Program-made: the position numbers and the translations under genes
Shown: one piece after another, positions 1 through 8,159 of the stretch
Position numbering within the stretch: position 1 is the first letter of the stretch
How the letters are laid out: each line of letters begins with the position of its first letter
The notes under the pieces: generated by a model
The model's database searches: none
Told to the model about the DNA's origin: nothing
What the model saw: the letters and a program-made list of their open reading frames with translations, nothing else
Source of the DNA: Candidatus Pullibacteroides excrementavium
Lineage (GTDB): Bacteria; Bacteroidota; Bacteroidia; Bacteroidales; P3
DNA: 32,510 nucleotides
Assembly (NCBI GenBank): GCA_017694335.1
Contig: JADIMZ010000110.1
Coordinates: 1-32,510, forward strand
Reading direction: 5' to 3'

Positions 1-289
1 GCAGAGCACACAGAAAGAACTGCTGAAGGAAGTGGAACAGGCATGGCAGGATGCGCGTTCGGCTCAGTCGCGCTATGTGGCGGCCAACCGCAATTACGAG
101 GCCTCCAAGCTGAGCTATGATCTGGCGTTGAAAGAGTACGAAGTGGGAGGCAACACCTTTGTGGATGTATTGACGGAGAAGACCAACTATCTGGCGGCGG
201 TGGAGGAGATGCTAAAGGCCAAGTATCAGACTGTGTTGGCTTTGAGGTTGTTGGATTTCTATAAAGGGGAACCTTTGGCGGGGATGTAG
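1..289 (+). CDS. TolC-family outer membrane efflux protein, C-terminal fragment
   Basis: The reading frame is open from the left edge (first full codon at base 2) to TAG at 287-289, so the start lies outside the window. About 96 residues are visible. They form a long amphipathic helix rich in Ala, Lys, Glu and Tyr, then a LALKEYEVGG-NTFVDVLTEKTNYLAA segment that is characteristic of the second helical hairpin of TolC/OEP-family proteins (periplasmic barrel). The family forms the outer-membrane exit duct of tripartite pumps. The adaptor gene starts 28 bp downstream, and the ABC ATPase and permease genes follow, which supports a role as exit duct for that pump. The GTG at 32 is an internal codon and is not proposed as a start. 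Confidence 0.85.
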   Translation, partial: QSTQKELLKEVEQAWQDARSAQSRYVAANRNYEASKLSYDLALKEYEVGGNTFVDVLTEKTNYLAAVEEMLKAKYQTVLALRLLDFYKGEPLAGM

Positions 290-317
290 GTTGGGTGATT
301 CCATAAAAGAGAAAATC

Positions 318-1673
318 ATGGAAAAAAAGAAGAAAACCTTATGGTGGGTGGCGTTGTCCGTCCTTGTCATAGCCGTTGTGACGGTAATGGTGGTCCGGTT
401 TTTGGCTCCGGTACCGGAAGCCGGCATCCTTACGGAAGCTTTGTCGAGGGGGGATATGGAAAACAGCGTGACGGCGACCGGGACGGTGGAACCTTTGGAA
501 CAGGTGGAAGTAGGGACCCAGGTGTCGGGTATCATTGCCAAGATTTACGTGGATTACAATTCGCAAGTCAAAGAAGGGCAGGTTATTGCGGAGCTGGACA
601 AGGATGTGCTGGAAACCGAGCTGGCTTCGGCCAAGCTTTCGGTGGAGTCGAACAAGAACGAATACGAGTACCAGCAGAAGAATTACAACCGTACCAAGAA
701 CCTGTACGAGCAGTCTTTGGTCAGCGAGAGCGAGTACGAGACTGCCGAGTACAATTACAATAAGGCGAAGATATCCTACCAGCAGGCGGTGGCGCAGGAA
801 GCCAAGGCCAAGACCAACCTGGGTTATGCCACGATTTATTCGCCGATTGACGGCGTAGTGATTTCACGCGCTGTGGAGGAGGGGCAGACCGTGGCTTCGA
901 GTTACAGTACGCCGACCCTGTTCACGATAGCCAACGATTTGAGGAAGGTGCAGGTGGTAGCCGATGTGGACGAGGCGGACATAGGCTCGGTGCACGAGGG
1001 TGCCGAAGTGACCTTTTCGGTGGATGCCTATCCGGGCGAAGTTTTCGAAGGGGAAGTGAACCAGGTGAGGATGGAAGCCATCACGACCAACAATGTGGTG
1101 ACATACGAGGTGGTGATTCATGCCGACAATCCGGACCTGAAGCTTAAACCGGGGCTGACGGCCAATATCAGCATCTATTCGATGCGGCGCAGCGGGGTTC
1201 TTCGTCTGCCGGTCAAGGCGGTGCGTTTCAAGCCGGAGGGCGATGCCGTTCCGGGAATGAAACCGGAAGGTGCCGGGATGGAAGGGAACATGCCGCCGAA
1301 GCCTTCGATGCCGGGGGGCGATTTTCCGGGTTCGATGCCGGAGGGGCCGATGCCGGAAGGTATCGAATTCCCTAAGCCTGAAGGAGTGGGCGCAGGGGGC
1401 AATGTCTCTTTGTCCGGCGAGAAACAGGAGGTGTTGGTGTTCGTATGGGAGAAGGACAGCTCCGGACAAGGAAGACCTGTGCCGCGCAAGGTGAAGATCG
1501 GGGTTACCGACCGGATTTATTATGAGGTGTTAGAAGGACTTTTGGAAGGGGATGAAGTTTGCGTGGGGATAGCTTCGGGGACAGAGGAAATCGTGATGCC
1601 GTCCGGAGAAAGAAGCCCGTTCATGCCGGGGCCTCCGGGTCGGGACAACCAGAAGAACAAGGGCAAGAAATAA
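318..1673 (+). CDS. MacA-like periplasmic adaptor (HlyD/RND-MFP family)
   Basis: This 451-residue membrane-fusion protein would link an inner-membrane ABC transporter to the TolC-like duct. The ATG at 318 was preferred to the upstream TTG at 291 because it gives a normal anchor: MEKKKK followed by a hydrophobic segment (about residues 8-29). Then come a lipoyl/barrel-sandwich half (about 50-95, GTVEPLEQVEVGTQVSG), an alpha-hairpin (about 95-165), the second lipoyl half (about 166-205, ATIYSPIDGVV) and beta-barrel and membrane-proximal domains. Residues about 304-363 form an unusual low-complexity insert of Met, Pro, Gly and Glu with six methionines (314, 321, 325, 331, 340, 345), and the tail (about 427-451) is also Met/Pro/Gly-rich then basic. 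The ATPase gene follows after 17 bp. The substrate cannot be read from the sequence; macrolides, peptides and lipids are all known for MacAB relatives. Confidence 0.92.
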   Translation: MEKKKKTLWWVALSVLVIAVVTVMVVRFLAPVPEAGILTEALSRGDMENSVTATGTVEPLEQVEVGTQVSGIIAKIYVDYNSQVKEGQVIAELDKDVLETELASAKLSVESNKNEYEYQQKNYNRTKNLYEQSLVSESEYETAEYNYNKAKISYQQAVAQEAKAKTNLGYATIYSPIDGVVISRAVEEGQTVASSYSTPTLFTIANDLRKVQVVADVDEADIGSVHEGAEVTFSVDAYPGEVFEGEVNQVRMEAITTNNVVTYEVVIHADNPDLKLKPGLTANISIYSMRRSGVLRLPVKAVRFKPEGDAVPGMKPEGAGMEGNMPPKPSMPGGDFPGSMPEGPMPEGIEFPKPEGVGAGGNVSLSGEKQEVLVFVWEKDSSGQGRPVPRKVKIGVTDRIYYEVLEGLLEGDEVCVGIASGTEEIVMPSGERSPFMPGPPGRDNQKNKGKK

Positions 1674-1690
1674 AGAAGGAAAGGGGCAAG

Positions 1691-2497
1691 ATGAAACTTG
1701 GACCATTGGACAAGGCCATGCGGGACGAGGCTTCGGCCGGGACGCTTCCGGTATCGGTCAAGAAGATTATCGAAGTGGAGAACCTGCGTCGGGATTTCCA
1801 GGTAGGTGAAGAGACGGTCCATGCCTTGCGGGGCATCAGTTTCGATATACGGGAAGGTGAGTTTGTGACCATCATGGGGTCCAGCGGGTCGGGAAAGAGC
1901 ACCTTGCTGAATATTTTAGGGTGTCTGGATACGCCTACTTCGGGCGAATACCGTTTGGATGGGATTCCGGTCCGCAGTATGGACAAGGACCGTCGGGCTG
2001 AGATACGTAACCGCAAAATAGGTTTTGTGTTCCAATCTTATAATTTGTTGCCCAAGACCACGGCATTGGAAAATGTGGAGTTGCCGTTGCTGTATAATCC
2101 GGCCGTGAAAGCGGAAGAACGCAGGAGGCGTTCGTTGGATGCCTTGCAGAAAGTGGGGCTGGCCGACCGGGTGCAGCATCGTTCCAACCAGATGTCGGGC
2201 GGGCAGCAGCAGCGTGTGGCCATCGCCAGGGCCTTGGTCAACGATCCGGTGCTGATTCTGGCCGACGAGGCGACAGGGAACTTGGACACGCGGACTTCGT
2301 ACGAGATTCTGAGTTTGTTCCAGGAACTGCATCATGCCGGAAGGACTATCGTGTTTGTGACGCACAATCCGGAATTGGCGCGTTTCAGTAGCCGGAACAT
2401 CGTGCTCAGGGACGGGCATGTCATTCAGGATGCGCCCAACCGGGATTTGCGTTCGGCCAAGGATGCATTGCTTGCGTTGCCCAAGGAGGACGATTAA
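1691..2497 (+). CDS. MacB-type ABC transporter ATP-binding protein
   Basis: This 268-residue ATPase would power the adjacent MacB-type permease. It has Walker [10 protein letters not shown] at 63-71, a Q-loop near Gln115, the signature MSGGQQQR at about 168, Walker B LILADE at 188-193 and the switch His at 225 (VTHNPE). A leader of about 25 residues precedes the first strand and is slightly longer than in LolD-type ATPases. The ATG at 1691 was chosen because it follows a purine-rich AAGGAAAGGGGCAAG stretch and clears the adaptor stop; an upstream extension of the frame would overlap the adaptor gene. In E. coli MacB the ATPase and permease are one polypeptide, whereas here they are separate, as is common in Bacteroidota. 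The permease gene lies 233 bp away because a palindromic repeat lies between them. Confidence 0.93.
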   Translation: MKLGPLDKAMRDEASAGTLPVSVKKIIEVENLRRDFQVGEETVHALRGISFDIREGEFVTIMGSSGSGKSTLLNILGCLDTPTSGEYRLDGIPVRSMDKDRRAEIRNRKIGFVFQSYNLLPKTTALENVELPLLYNPAVKAEERRRRSLDALQKVGLADRVQHRSNQMSGGQQQRVAIARALVNDPVLILADEATGNLDTRTSYEILSLFQELHHAGRTIVFVTHNPELARFSSRNIVLRDGHVIQDAPNRDLRSAKDALLALPKEDD

Positions 2498-2499
2498 CT

Positions 2500-2622
2500 G
2501 CGGTGTGTCAGAGCGAGCAATCTGCTGCGTTGCTATCGAGTCTCGAACTTAGTCACGTACCTAAGTACGCTCCTGCGTTCTCGCTCTCAGCGCCTTGCAT
2601 CTTACTCGCTCTGACACACCGC
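2500..2622. repeat. GTAC-centred palindromic repeat, copy 1 (123 bp)
   Basis: The outer arms are a perfect 18-bp inverted repeat (2500-2517 and 2605-2622, beginning GCGGTGTGTCAGAGCGAG). The centre has CGTAC (2556-2560) and GTACG (2565-2569) around CTAA. Between them lie TCTGCTGCGTTGC (2521-2533) and its partly complementary partner. A related copy ends the window: the 21-base cores at 2553-2573 and 32481-32501 agree at 19 positions. This looks like a dispersed REP/MITE-like element with no room for a real gene. It lies between the ATPase and permease genes, so it would be transcribed with the operon and could fold as a long hairpin. Confidence 0.8.
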
Positions 2623-2681
2623 GTGAGATTTATTCCAAGTCTCTATTTTGATACTTCCTTTGCTTGGGTACGTGAGGAAGG

Positions 2682-2713
2682 GGGCTGGCGAAGCCCAACG
2701 CGGCAGATGCCGC
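2682..2713. repeat. Two small hairpins upstream of the permease gene
   Basis: GGGCT (2682-2686) pairs with AGCCC (2692-2696), and GCGGCA (2700-2705) pairs with TGCCGC (2708-2713) around GA. They stand just before the permease start at 2731, with no run of T after them. They may be leader structures or part of the repeat region; the sequence shows no function. Confidence 0.45.
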
Positions 2714-2730
2714 CTTAAAACCATTTTACA

Positions 2731-3951
2731 ATGAATTGGGGTAATTTAATGCAGATGGCTTTTCGCTCGTTGAAAAACAACAAGTTCCGTTGCTTTTTGA
2801 CGATGCTGGGCATTATTATCGGAGTGTCTTCGGTTATCACGATGCTGGCTATCGGGCAGGGTTCCAAGCGGAGCATCCAGGCGCAGATTTCCGAGATGGG
2901 CTCGAATGTCATCATGGTCTTTCCCGGAAACCGTAGGGCTGGAGGGGTACGGTTGAGCGCGGACGAGATGCAGACCCTCAAGTTGCAGGATTACCGTTCG
3001 ATTCAGGAGAAAGCCACGCTTTTGAGCCATGTCTCGCCTATGGTCAGCAGCAGCGGCCAGTTCATTTACGGAGCCAAGAATACGCCCTCCACGCTTTACG
3101 GGGTGTCTCCGGATTATCTGGAGATCCGCATGCTGGAAGTGGAAAGAGGGGAAATGTTTACCGAGGAGGATATAAATGCCATTGCCAAGGTCTGCGTGGT
3201 AGGGCAGACGGTGGTAGATAACTTGTTCGAGGAGGGGGAGGACCCTTTGGGAAAAACGGTACGCTTCAATGCTACCCCTTTCAAAATCATCGGGGTGCTG
3301 AAAGCCAAAGGGTACAACAGTATGGGGCAGGATCAGGACGATTTGGTACTGGCTCCTTATACTTCGGTGCAGAAACGGATTCTGGCGATTACGTATTTGC
3401 GGGGCTTGTATGCCAGCGCGGTGGATGAGAAGCAAAGCGAGGAGGCTATAGATCAGATAGAAGGTATCCTGAGGGAAAATCACCGCTTGCAAGACGGGGT
3501 GGAAAACGATTTCGAGGTGCGTTCGCAGGAAGAGTTGAGCAATATGCTCAGTTCGACGACCAATCTACTGACGGTCTTGCTGGCCAGTATCGCAGGGATT
3601 TCTCTTCTGGTGGGTGGAATCGGGATTATGAATATCATGTACGTGTCGGTGACCGAGCGGACCAAGGAGATTGGGTTGCGTTTGTCTATCGGGGCTAAAA
3701 GCCGGCATATTCTGTGGCAGTTTCTGATTGAATCGGTGCTGATCAGTGTCAGCGGGGGGATTGTAGGGGTGATTTTGGGGGCCTTGGCCTCGTTGGCCGT
3801 GAAATATATCGCCGGATGGCCTATCTTTGTGCAGCCATGGTCGGTTTTGCTGGCCTTTGCGGTTTGCACGCTTACCGGTGTGTTTTTTGGCTGGTACCCG
3901 GCCAAGAAAGCCGCGAATCTTGATCCGATAGAAGCTTTGCGTTATGAATGA
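2731..3951 (+). CDS. MacB-type ABC transporter permease
   Basis: This 406-residue FtsX/MacB-family permease is the inner-membrane, mechanotransmitting subunit of the pump. It begins with a short amphipathic segment (QMAFRSLKNNKFRCFLTMLG) and TM1 (about residues 21-42). A large periplasmic MacB_PCD-type domain follows (about 45-275), then three TM helices in the C-terminal FtsX domain (about 282-306, 330-360 and 370-390). The stretch GGIGIMNIMYVSVTERTKEIGLRLSIGA is typical of MacB and LolCE relatives, and the protein ends in the family-typical PIEALRYE. The last 8 bases overlap the kinase gene (ATGAATGA), so translation of the two is probably coupled. Together with the upstream genes this completes a MacAB-TolC-like exporter. 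Confidence 0.94.
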   Translation: MNWGNLMQMAFRSLKNNKFRCFLTMLGIIIGVSSVITMLAIGQGSKRSIQAQISEMGSNVIMVFPGNRRAGGVRLSADEMQTLKLQDYRSIQEKATLLSHVSPMVSSSGQFIYGAKNTPSTLYGVSPDYLEIRMLEVERGEMFTEEDINAIAKVCVVGQTVVDNLFEEGEDPLGKTVRFNATPFKIIGVLKAKGYNSMGQDQDDLVLAPYTSVQKRILAITYLRGLYASAVDEKQSEEAIDQIEGILRENHRLQDGVENDFEVRSQEELSNMLSSTTNLLTVLLASIAGISLLVGGIGIMNIMYVSVTERTKEIGLRLSIGAKSRHILWQFLIESVLISVSGGIVGVILGALASLAVKYIAGWPIFVQPWSVLLAFAVCTLTGVFFGWYPAKKAANLDPIEALRYE

Positions 3952-5029
3952 ATGGTCTGTTTTGCCGGGCAGGCGGTACCGGAATGTGGAAATTGCTATT
4001 CACATAGGAGTCTGGCTGTTGTTTTTCAGCTGGCCTTTGGCGTTCGCCCATACGGATATCCCGGATTTCAGCCGTTTTTACATGCGGTATCTGATTAGCC
4101 CGCTTCTGTGCCTGTGTCTCTTCTATCTCAATTATTTTTTCTTGATACGCCGTTATCTTTTCGCAGGCAAGCTGGTACGGTATTTCTTGGTCAACCTGCT
4201 GTGTATCGGGGCGGCGGTGCTACTGATGCACTTTTGGCATAAGGATCTGATGGATTTGATTTTTGGCAAGCCGGATTATATTCCTCGCCGCAAGCCGGTT
4301 CCGGTGGGATGGTTTTTCATTCTTTCCAATTTTGTACGTTTCGTGCTGGTGGTGGGTTTTTCGCTGGCGGTCCGTTTCGTGGGGCGCTGGTATAGGATGG
4401 AAATGGATCGACAAGCTTTTGAAAAGGAACGGAATGTGATGGAACTGAATAATTTGCGAAAACAGCTCCATCCTCATTTCCTGTTCAATACGCTCAATAA
4501 CATCTATGCGTTGATTTCCATTGATCCGGAAAAGGCCAAGACGGCGGTCCATGATTTGAGCGGCCTTTTGAGGTATGTGTTGAAGAAGAGCGATATGGAT
4601 ACGGTTCCTTTGTCGGAAGAATTGCATTTCATGAACAATTACATTGCATTGATGAGCCTTCGGCTTTCGTCCAATACCGAACTGAGGATTGATTTCCCGG
4701 ACGAGGATTCGGTTCGCAATTGCATGGTACCGCCCTTGCTGTATATCAACATGGTGGAAAATGCGTTCAAGTATGGGGTAAGTACGGGCCGGACTTCTAT
4801 CTGCATCAGCCTGAGAGTGGAGAAGGAAAATCGGATGATCCGCTTCCGTTGCCAGAACCCGCTCCCCCGTGACGATGGCAGGGAAATGTTGAAGGATGGG
4901 GAGCATACAGGAGTCGGCTTGCAGAATCTTCGTAAGCGTTTGCATTATATTTACGGGGATGATTGCCGGTTTGAAGCCGGTCCGCGAGGAACGATGTATG
5001 TGGCGGAACTGGATGTCCCTTTTCAATAG
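3944..5029 (+). CDS. LytS/YehU-type membrane sensor histidine kinase
   Basis: This 361-residue protein is a HisKA_7TM-less kinase of the His_kinase (PF06580) type. About four hydrophobic segments (residues 18-36, 48-68, 78-96 and 121-146) are followed by a short coiled-coil-like linker and the phosphoacceptor motif LHPHFLFNTLN (His176). A reduced HATPase domain follows, with an N-box VENAFKYG (Asn273) and a GVGLQNLRKRL box near 323. There is no large extracytoplasmic domain, so the signal is probably sensed within or near the membrane, perhaps from the transporter itself. It overlaps the permease gene by 8 bp and is followed by a LytTR regulator, its expected phosphotransfer partner. Confidence 0.93.
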   Translation: MNEWSVLPGRRYRNVEIAIHIGVWLLFFSWPLAFAHTDIPDFSRFYMRYLISPLLCLCLFYLNYFFLIRRYLFAGKLVRYFLVNLLCIGAAVLLMHFWHKDLMDLIFGKPDYIPRRKPVPVGWFFILSNFVRFVLVVGFSLAVRFVGRWYRMEMDRQAFEKERNVMELNNLRKQLHPHFLFNTLNNIYALISIDPEKAKTAVHDLSGLLRYVLKKSDMDTVPLSEELHFMNNYIALMSLRLSSNTELRIDFPDEDSVRNCMVPPLLYINMVENAFKYGVSTGRTSICISLRVEKENRMIRFRCQNPLPRDDGREMLKDGEHTGVGLQNLRKRLHYIYGDDCRFEAGPRGTMYVAELDVPFQ

Positions 5030-5113
5030 CGGGAGCTTCGCGCCCTGCCAGGCGAAGAGGAGGGCATGCGGGATTCCGCTTTTGTTGACGGTGATGATTA
5101 AAACAGAAAGAAT

Positions 5114-5947
5114 ATGGAGGATATGAAAAAGTTAAGATGTGTTGTTGTGGATGATGAACCTTTGGCTATGGAGATGATGGCATCTTATGTGCGGAAGACC
5201 CCGTATCTGGGTTTGGAAAAGGCTTTTTCGAACAGTTTGGAAGCCTTGGAGTTCCTACGTTCCAACGAGGTGGATGTGGCTTTCTTGGATATCCAGATGC
5301 CGGATCTGAATGGTTTGGAGTTGGGTAATCTGCTGGCGGGACGTCCTACCCGGATTGTTTTCGTGACGGCATACGAGCAATACGCTTTGCAAGGTTTCAA
5401 GGTGGAAGCATTGGATTATTTGCTGAAGCCGGTCAGTTATGCCGATTTCCTGAGGGCTGCCGAGCGGGCTTTGCGTTGGTTTGAGCATGCAGGGCAGGTG
5501 CGGGAAGCTTCGGCTATGGAAACGAAGGACGAGGAGGACGGGAAATCTGTATCCGGAGCGGGAGATGTGCGTCAGGATCGTGGGGAAATGGATAGCATTT
5601 TTGTCAGAGCGGATTATCGCTGGGTCCGGATTCGGTTGGAAGACATATTGTTTGTGGAAAGTGTACGGGATTATGTCAAGATTCATCTGGATCCGGAAGG
5701 TAAATCCAGACAGGATACTCCGGGGGCTCCGTTCTGCGTGATGACACTGCAGAGCATGAAGTCGATGGAAAACTGGTTTCCGGCGGACAAGTTCATGCGG
5801 GTACACCGTTCCTTTTTGATTAATATGGACCAGGTTGCGGCCATAGAGAAGAACCGGGTTGTCTTTTCCGATGGGGAGGGCGTGCCGGTATCGGATTCGT
5901 ACAAGGCTGTTTTGGACGAGGCAATCCAAAAGAAGACCTTATCTTGA
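5114..5947 (+). CDS. LytTR-family response regulator
   Basis: This 277-residue DNA-binding response regulator has a receiver domain (about residues 6-120) with acidic residues Asp13 and Asp14, phosphoacceptor Asp59 in LDIQMP, Thr85 and Lys105. An acidic, variable linker (about 125-160) follows, then a LytTR DNA-binding domain (about 160-273) with VRADYRWVRIRLEDILFVES and FMRVHRSFLIN. It would be phosphorylated by the kinase encoded 84 bp upstream and most likely controls the exporter operon. The start at 5114 is the first ATG; the ATG at 5123 is an alternative and has GGAGG just before it. A short hairpin (CTTCGC 5036-5041 with GCGAAG 5052-5057) lies between the kinase and regulator genes. 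Confidence 0.94.
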   Translation: MEDMKKLRCVVVDDEPLAMEMMASYVRKTPYLGLEKAFSNSLEALEFLRSNEVDVAFLDIQMPDLNGLELGNLLAGRPTRIVFVTAYEQYALQGFKVEALDYLLKPVSYADFLRAAERALRWFEHAGQVREASAMETKDEEDGKSVSGAGDVRQDRGEMDSIFVRADYRWVRIRLEDILFVESVRDYVKIHLDPEGKSRQDTPGAPFCVMTLQSMKSMENWFPADKFMRVHRSFLINMDQVAAIEKNRVVFSDGEGVPVSDSYKAVLDEAIQKKTLS

Positions 5948-5976
5948 TTCTATTCGGGCTTTTTTGCGTACCTTCG
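5944..5976 (+). promoter_or_regulatory. Candidate Bacteroidota-type promoter for the C10 protease gene
   Basis: A TTG at 5944-5946 and TACCTTCG at 5969-5976 resemble the Bacteroidota -33 (TTTG) and -7 (TAnnTTTG) elements. The spacing of 22 is slightly long and one base of the -7 box deviates. Initiation would fall about 30 bp before the ATG at 6017. Confidence 0.45.
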
Positions 5977-6016
5977 CAAGGTAGGAACTGTCCGGACAGT
6001 CTCAAAATTTGTGCCT

Positions 6017-8143
6017 ATGAATCGCCTGTGTCTCTTTTCTGCTGTTCTTTTTCTGTTTTCGGGAATCTTCCGGGTTTCGCTTTGGGCCGGTCCGGTGGGG
6101 TTGGAGCCGGCTCGGGAAAAAGCCCGGGCGTTTTATCTTGCGCAAAAGGCATCAGCCAGCCCCAAAGAGATGGTGGATTTCCACTTGGTTTATCCTGATT
6201 CCTCGGGAGTGGCGAAATCCACAGCCGGCGTGGGCTGTTATGTCTTCAATGTGGGGCGGGACGAGGGTTTTGTGATAGTCTCGGCGGATGATGACCTGCC
6301 ATCGGTGCTGGCGTATTCTTTGAGCGGCCGTTTCGAGCTTGACGGCATGCCGGCTAATCTGGCTTCCTGGCTGGGATGGTATGAGAAACAGGTTTTGGAT
6401 TACCAGCAAGCCGTCCTGGCAGGGCAGAGGATGGCTTCGGACAAATCCGTTTCAGGTCGTTCTGTTGCCAATTGGACGAAAGCGGAAGAGGTGGTTGCGC
6501 CTTTACTGGAAAACCATCCGGACGGTTCTATTCTGTACGACCAAAGGATGCCTTACAACCGGTTTTGCCCGAATCCGGATTCGTTGGACCAACCGATGGT
6601 GACCGGTTGCGTGGCTACGGCTATGGCGATGATTGCCCGGTATCATGAATGGCCGCTGCGTTCCAGCGGTTCGGTCTGCTATGAGACACGGACGTTGCGG
6701 ATTCCTGTCCGTTATGAACTGGGGGAAAAGGATTACGATTGGGCTAACATGCTGACATCCTATGCCGATACCGGCAATTATGCGGCTGACCAGACGGAAG
6801 CGGTGGCCGCGTTGATGCGGGATATGGGATATTCGGTCCAGATGGATTACACCTATGAGGAAAGCGGGGCGTATTCGGAAACCGTCGCTCGGGCCTTGGC
6901 CTATAATATGGGTTATTCCAAGAAGATGCGGTATTTGCCGAGAGATCTTTTCGCCGATGCCGATTGGGCGGATGTTATCCGGGCGGAACTGGAGGAAGGC
7001 CGTCCCCTGTATTATTCCGGGAGCGGGCCTGGGAGCGGGCATGCTTTTGTTTGCGACGGATACAACGACCAGGCTTATTTTCATTTTAATTGGGGTTGGT
7101 CCGGACGAGGGAACGGGTGGTATGTTTTGGACAATCTGGCTCCGACTGATTTGGGTACGGGCTCTGGTTACGGGACCTACAATGACAACCAGGGGATTGT
7201 GAGTTGCATAAGGCCTGCAGAAGAAGGCGAGGAGGCTGATTTGTTCATTGTGAACAACGCGGAAAGATGGAGAAGCCAGGAAGGGGTTTTCGATGCCGTG
7301 GATTCAGCGAGAGTGAGTGTGGGATGGGCCATGAACTACGGGATTGATACCGTGGATATACGTCTCGGCTTCTCTTTTTGGCAGGATTCTGTTTTCTGCG
7401 GGGCCTATGCCTTTGATTCGGCGCATCTTCCCCCGGGATATGGCCTGTATGGCATGATTGTGAAGTTCAATCCCTTGGGGTTGCTGGCTCCGGGCAACTA
7501 CCAGATGCGCTTTTCTGCGCAGGAAGTAGGCGGAAGCGATTGGGTGGATGTAGTGGGAAGCACTCGTTACAAGGTGGATTATAGGTTGGTCGTGGGGAAT
7601 GAGTGCTATTGGATTGGCTCTTCCGGTATTCCCGAAACCATGCCGGTCCGTAATTTTTCCTACGTGGCGGAGAATGGCAATGTCTTGCTCTCTTGGTCCG
7701 ATCCTTGTGTGATGCAGCCGGATTTCTACCGGGTTTATCTGGACGATGCGCTGGCAGCGGAAGTGGATTCCACCTCTGTTCTTTTCACGGGTCTGGAAAA
7801 TGGGCGCTATAAAGTGGAAGTGATGGCGGTCTATGAGGGGAATGTTGAATCGGAAAGGGTGTTGCGTTATGTCGTAGTGGAAGGGGTTGGCAATGCGGAT
7901 GCGGGGCTTTCGGTTTTCAGGGTTTATCCCAATCCGGCTTCCGGGCGTTTTCAAGTAGAGGTGCCTGCTGCCGGCTATCTTCGTTTGCTGGATTTTTCCG
8001 GCCGGTTCGTGATGGGAAAGGAGTTGCCTTCCTCGGGTGTGTTCTCGGTAGAGGTGCCGGAGCTGGCCGCTGGATTGTATTTGCTTGAATTTTCAGATAG
8101 TGGGAAGCGTATTCTGTTGTACGATAAAATTTTGTTGCGATAG
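6017..8143 (+). CDS. C10-family (streptopain-like) secreted cysteine protease with T9SS sorting domain
   Basis: This 708-residue secreted protease starts at the ATG at 6017, which is preferred to the GTG at 6011 because it directly begins a signal peptide (MNRLCLFSAVLFLFSGIFRVSLWA, cleavage near residue 24). The pro-region (about 30-140) has the YVFNV...GFVIVSADDD pattern of Spi_C10 inhibitory propeptides. The catalytic domain (about 150-400) shows VTGCVATAMAMI with Cys198, SGHAFVCDGY with His342, and FNWGWSG. An Fn3-like segment (about 555-625) is followed by a C-terminal T9SS type A domain starting at VYPNPASG (about 635) and ending in KILLR. It would be exported through Sec, moved across the outer membrane by T9SS and either attached or released. 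It could act on host or food protein, but the substrate is not visible. The murL-murD2 gene begins 16 bp later with no clear promoter between. Confidence 0.93.
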   Translation: MNRLCLFSAVLFLFSGIFRVSLWAGPVGLEPAREKARAFYLAQKASASPKEMVDFHLVYPDSSGVAKSTAGVGCYVFNVGRDEGFVIVSADDDLPSVLAYSLSGRFELDGMPANLASWLGWYEKQVLDYQQAVLAGQRMASDKSVSGRSVANWTKAEEVVAPLLENHPDGSILYDQRMPYNRFCPNPDSLDQPMVTGCVATAMAMIARYHEWPLRSSGSVCYETRTLRIPVRYELGEKDYDWANMLTSYADTGNYAADQTEAVAALMRDMGYSVQMDYTYEESGAYSETVARALAYNMGYSKKMRYLPRDLFADADWADVIRAELEEGRPLYYSGSGPGSGHAFVCDGYNDQAYFHFNWGWSGRGNGWYVLDNLAPTDLGTGSGYGTYNDNQGIVSCIRPAEEGEEADLFIVNNAERWRSQEGVFDAVDSARVSVGWAMNYGIDTVDIRLGFSFWQDSVFCGAYAFDSAHLPPGYGLYGMIVKFNPLGLLAPGNYQMRFSAQEVGGSDWVDVVGSTRYKVDYRLVVGNECYWIGSSGIPETMPVRNFSYVAENGNVLLSWSDPCVMQPDFYRVYLDDALAAEVDSTSVLFTGLENGRYKVEVMAVYEGNVESERVLRYVVVEGVGNADAGLSVFRVYPNPASGRFQVEVPAAGYLRLLDFSGRFVMGKELPSSGVFSVEVPELAAGLYLLEFSDSGKRILLYDKILLR

Positions 8144-8159
8144 GTAAAGGTCTGTCATC

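Noticed and set aside
2503-2718. Small open frame inside the GTAC repeat region (71 codons)
   Set aside because: It is laid over the palindromic arms and hairpins, has no family resemblance, and its codons are explained by the repeat itself.
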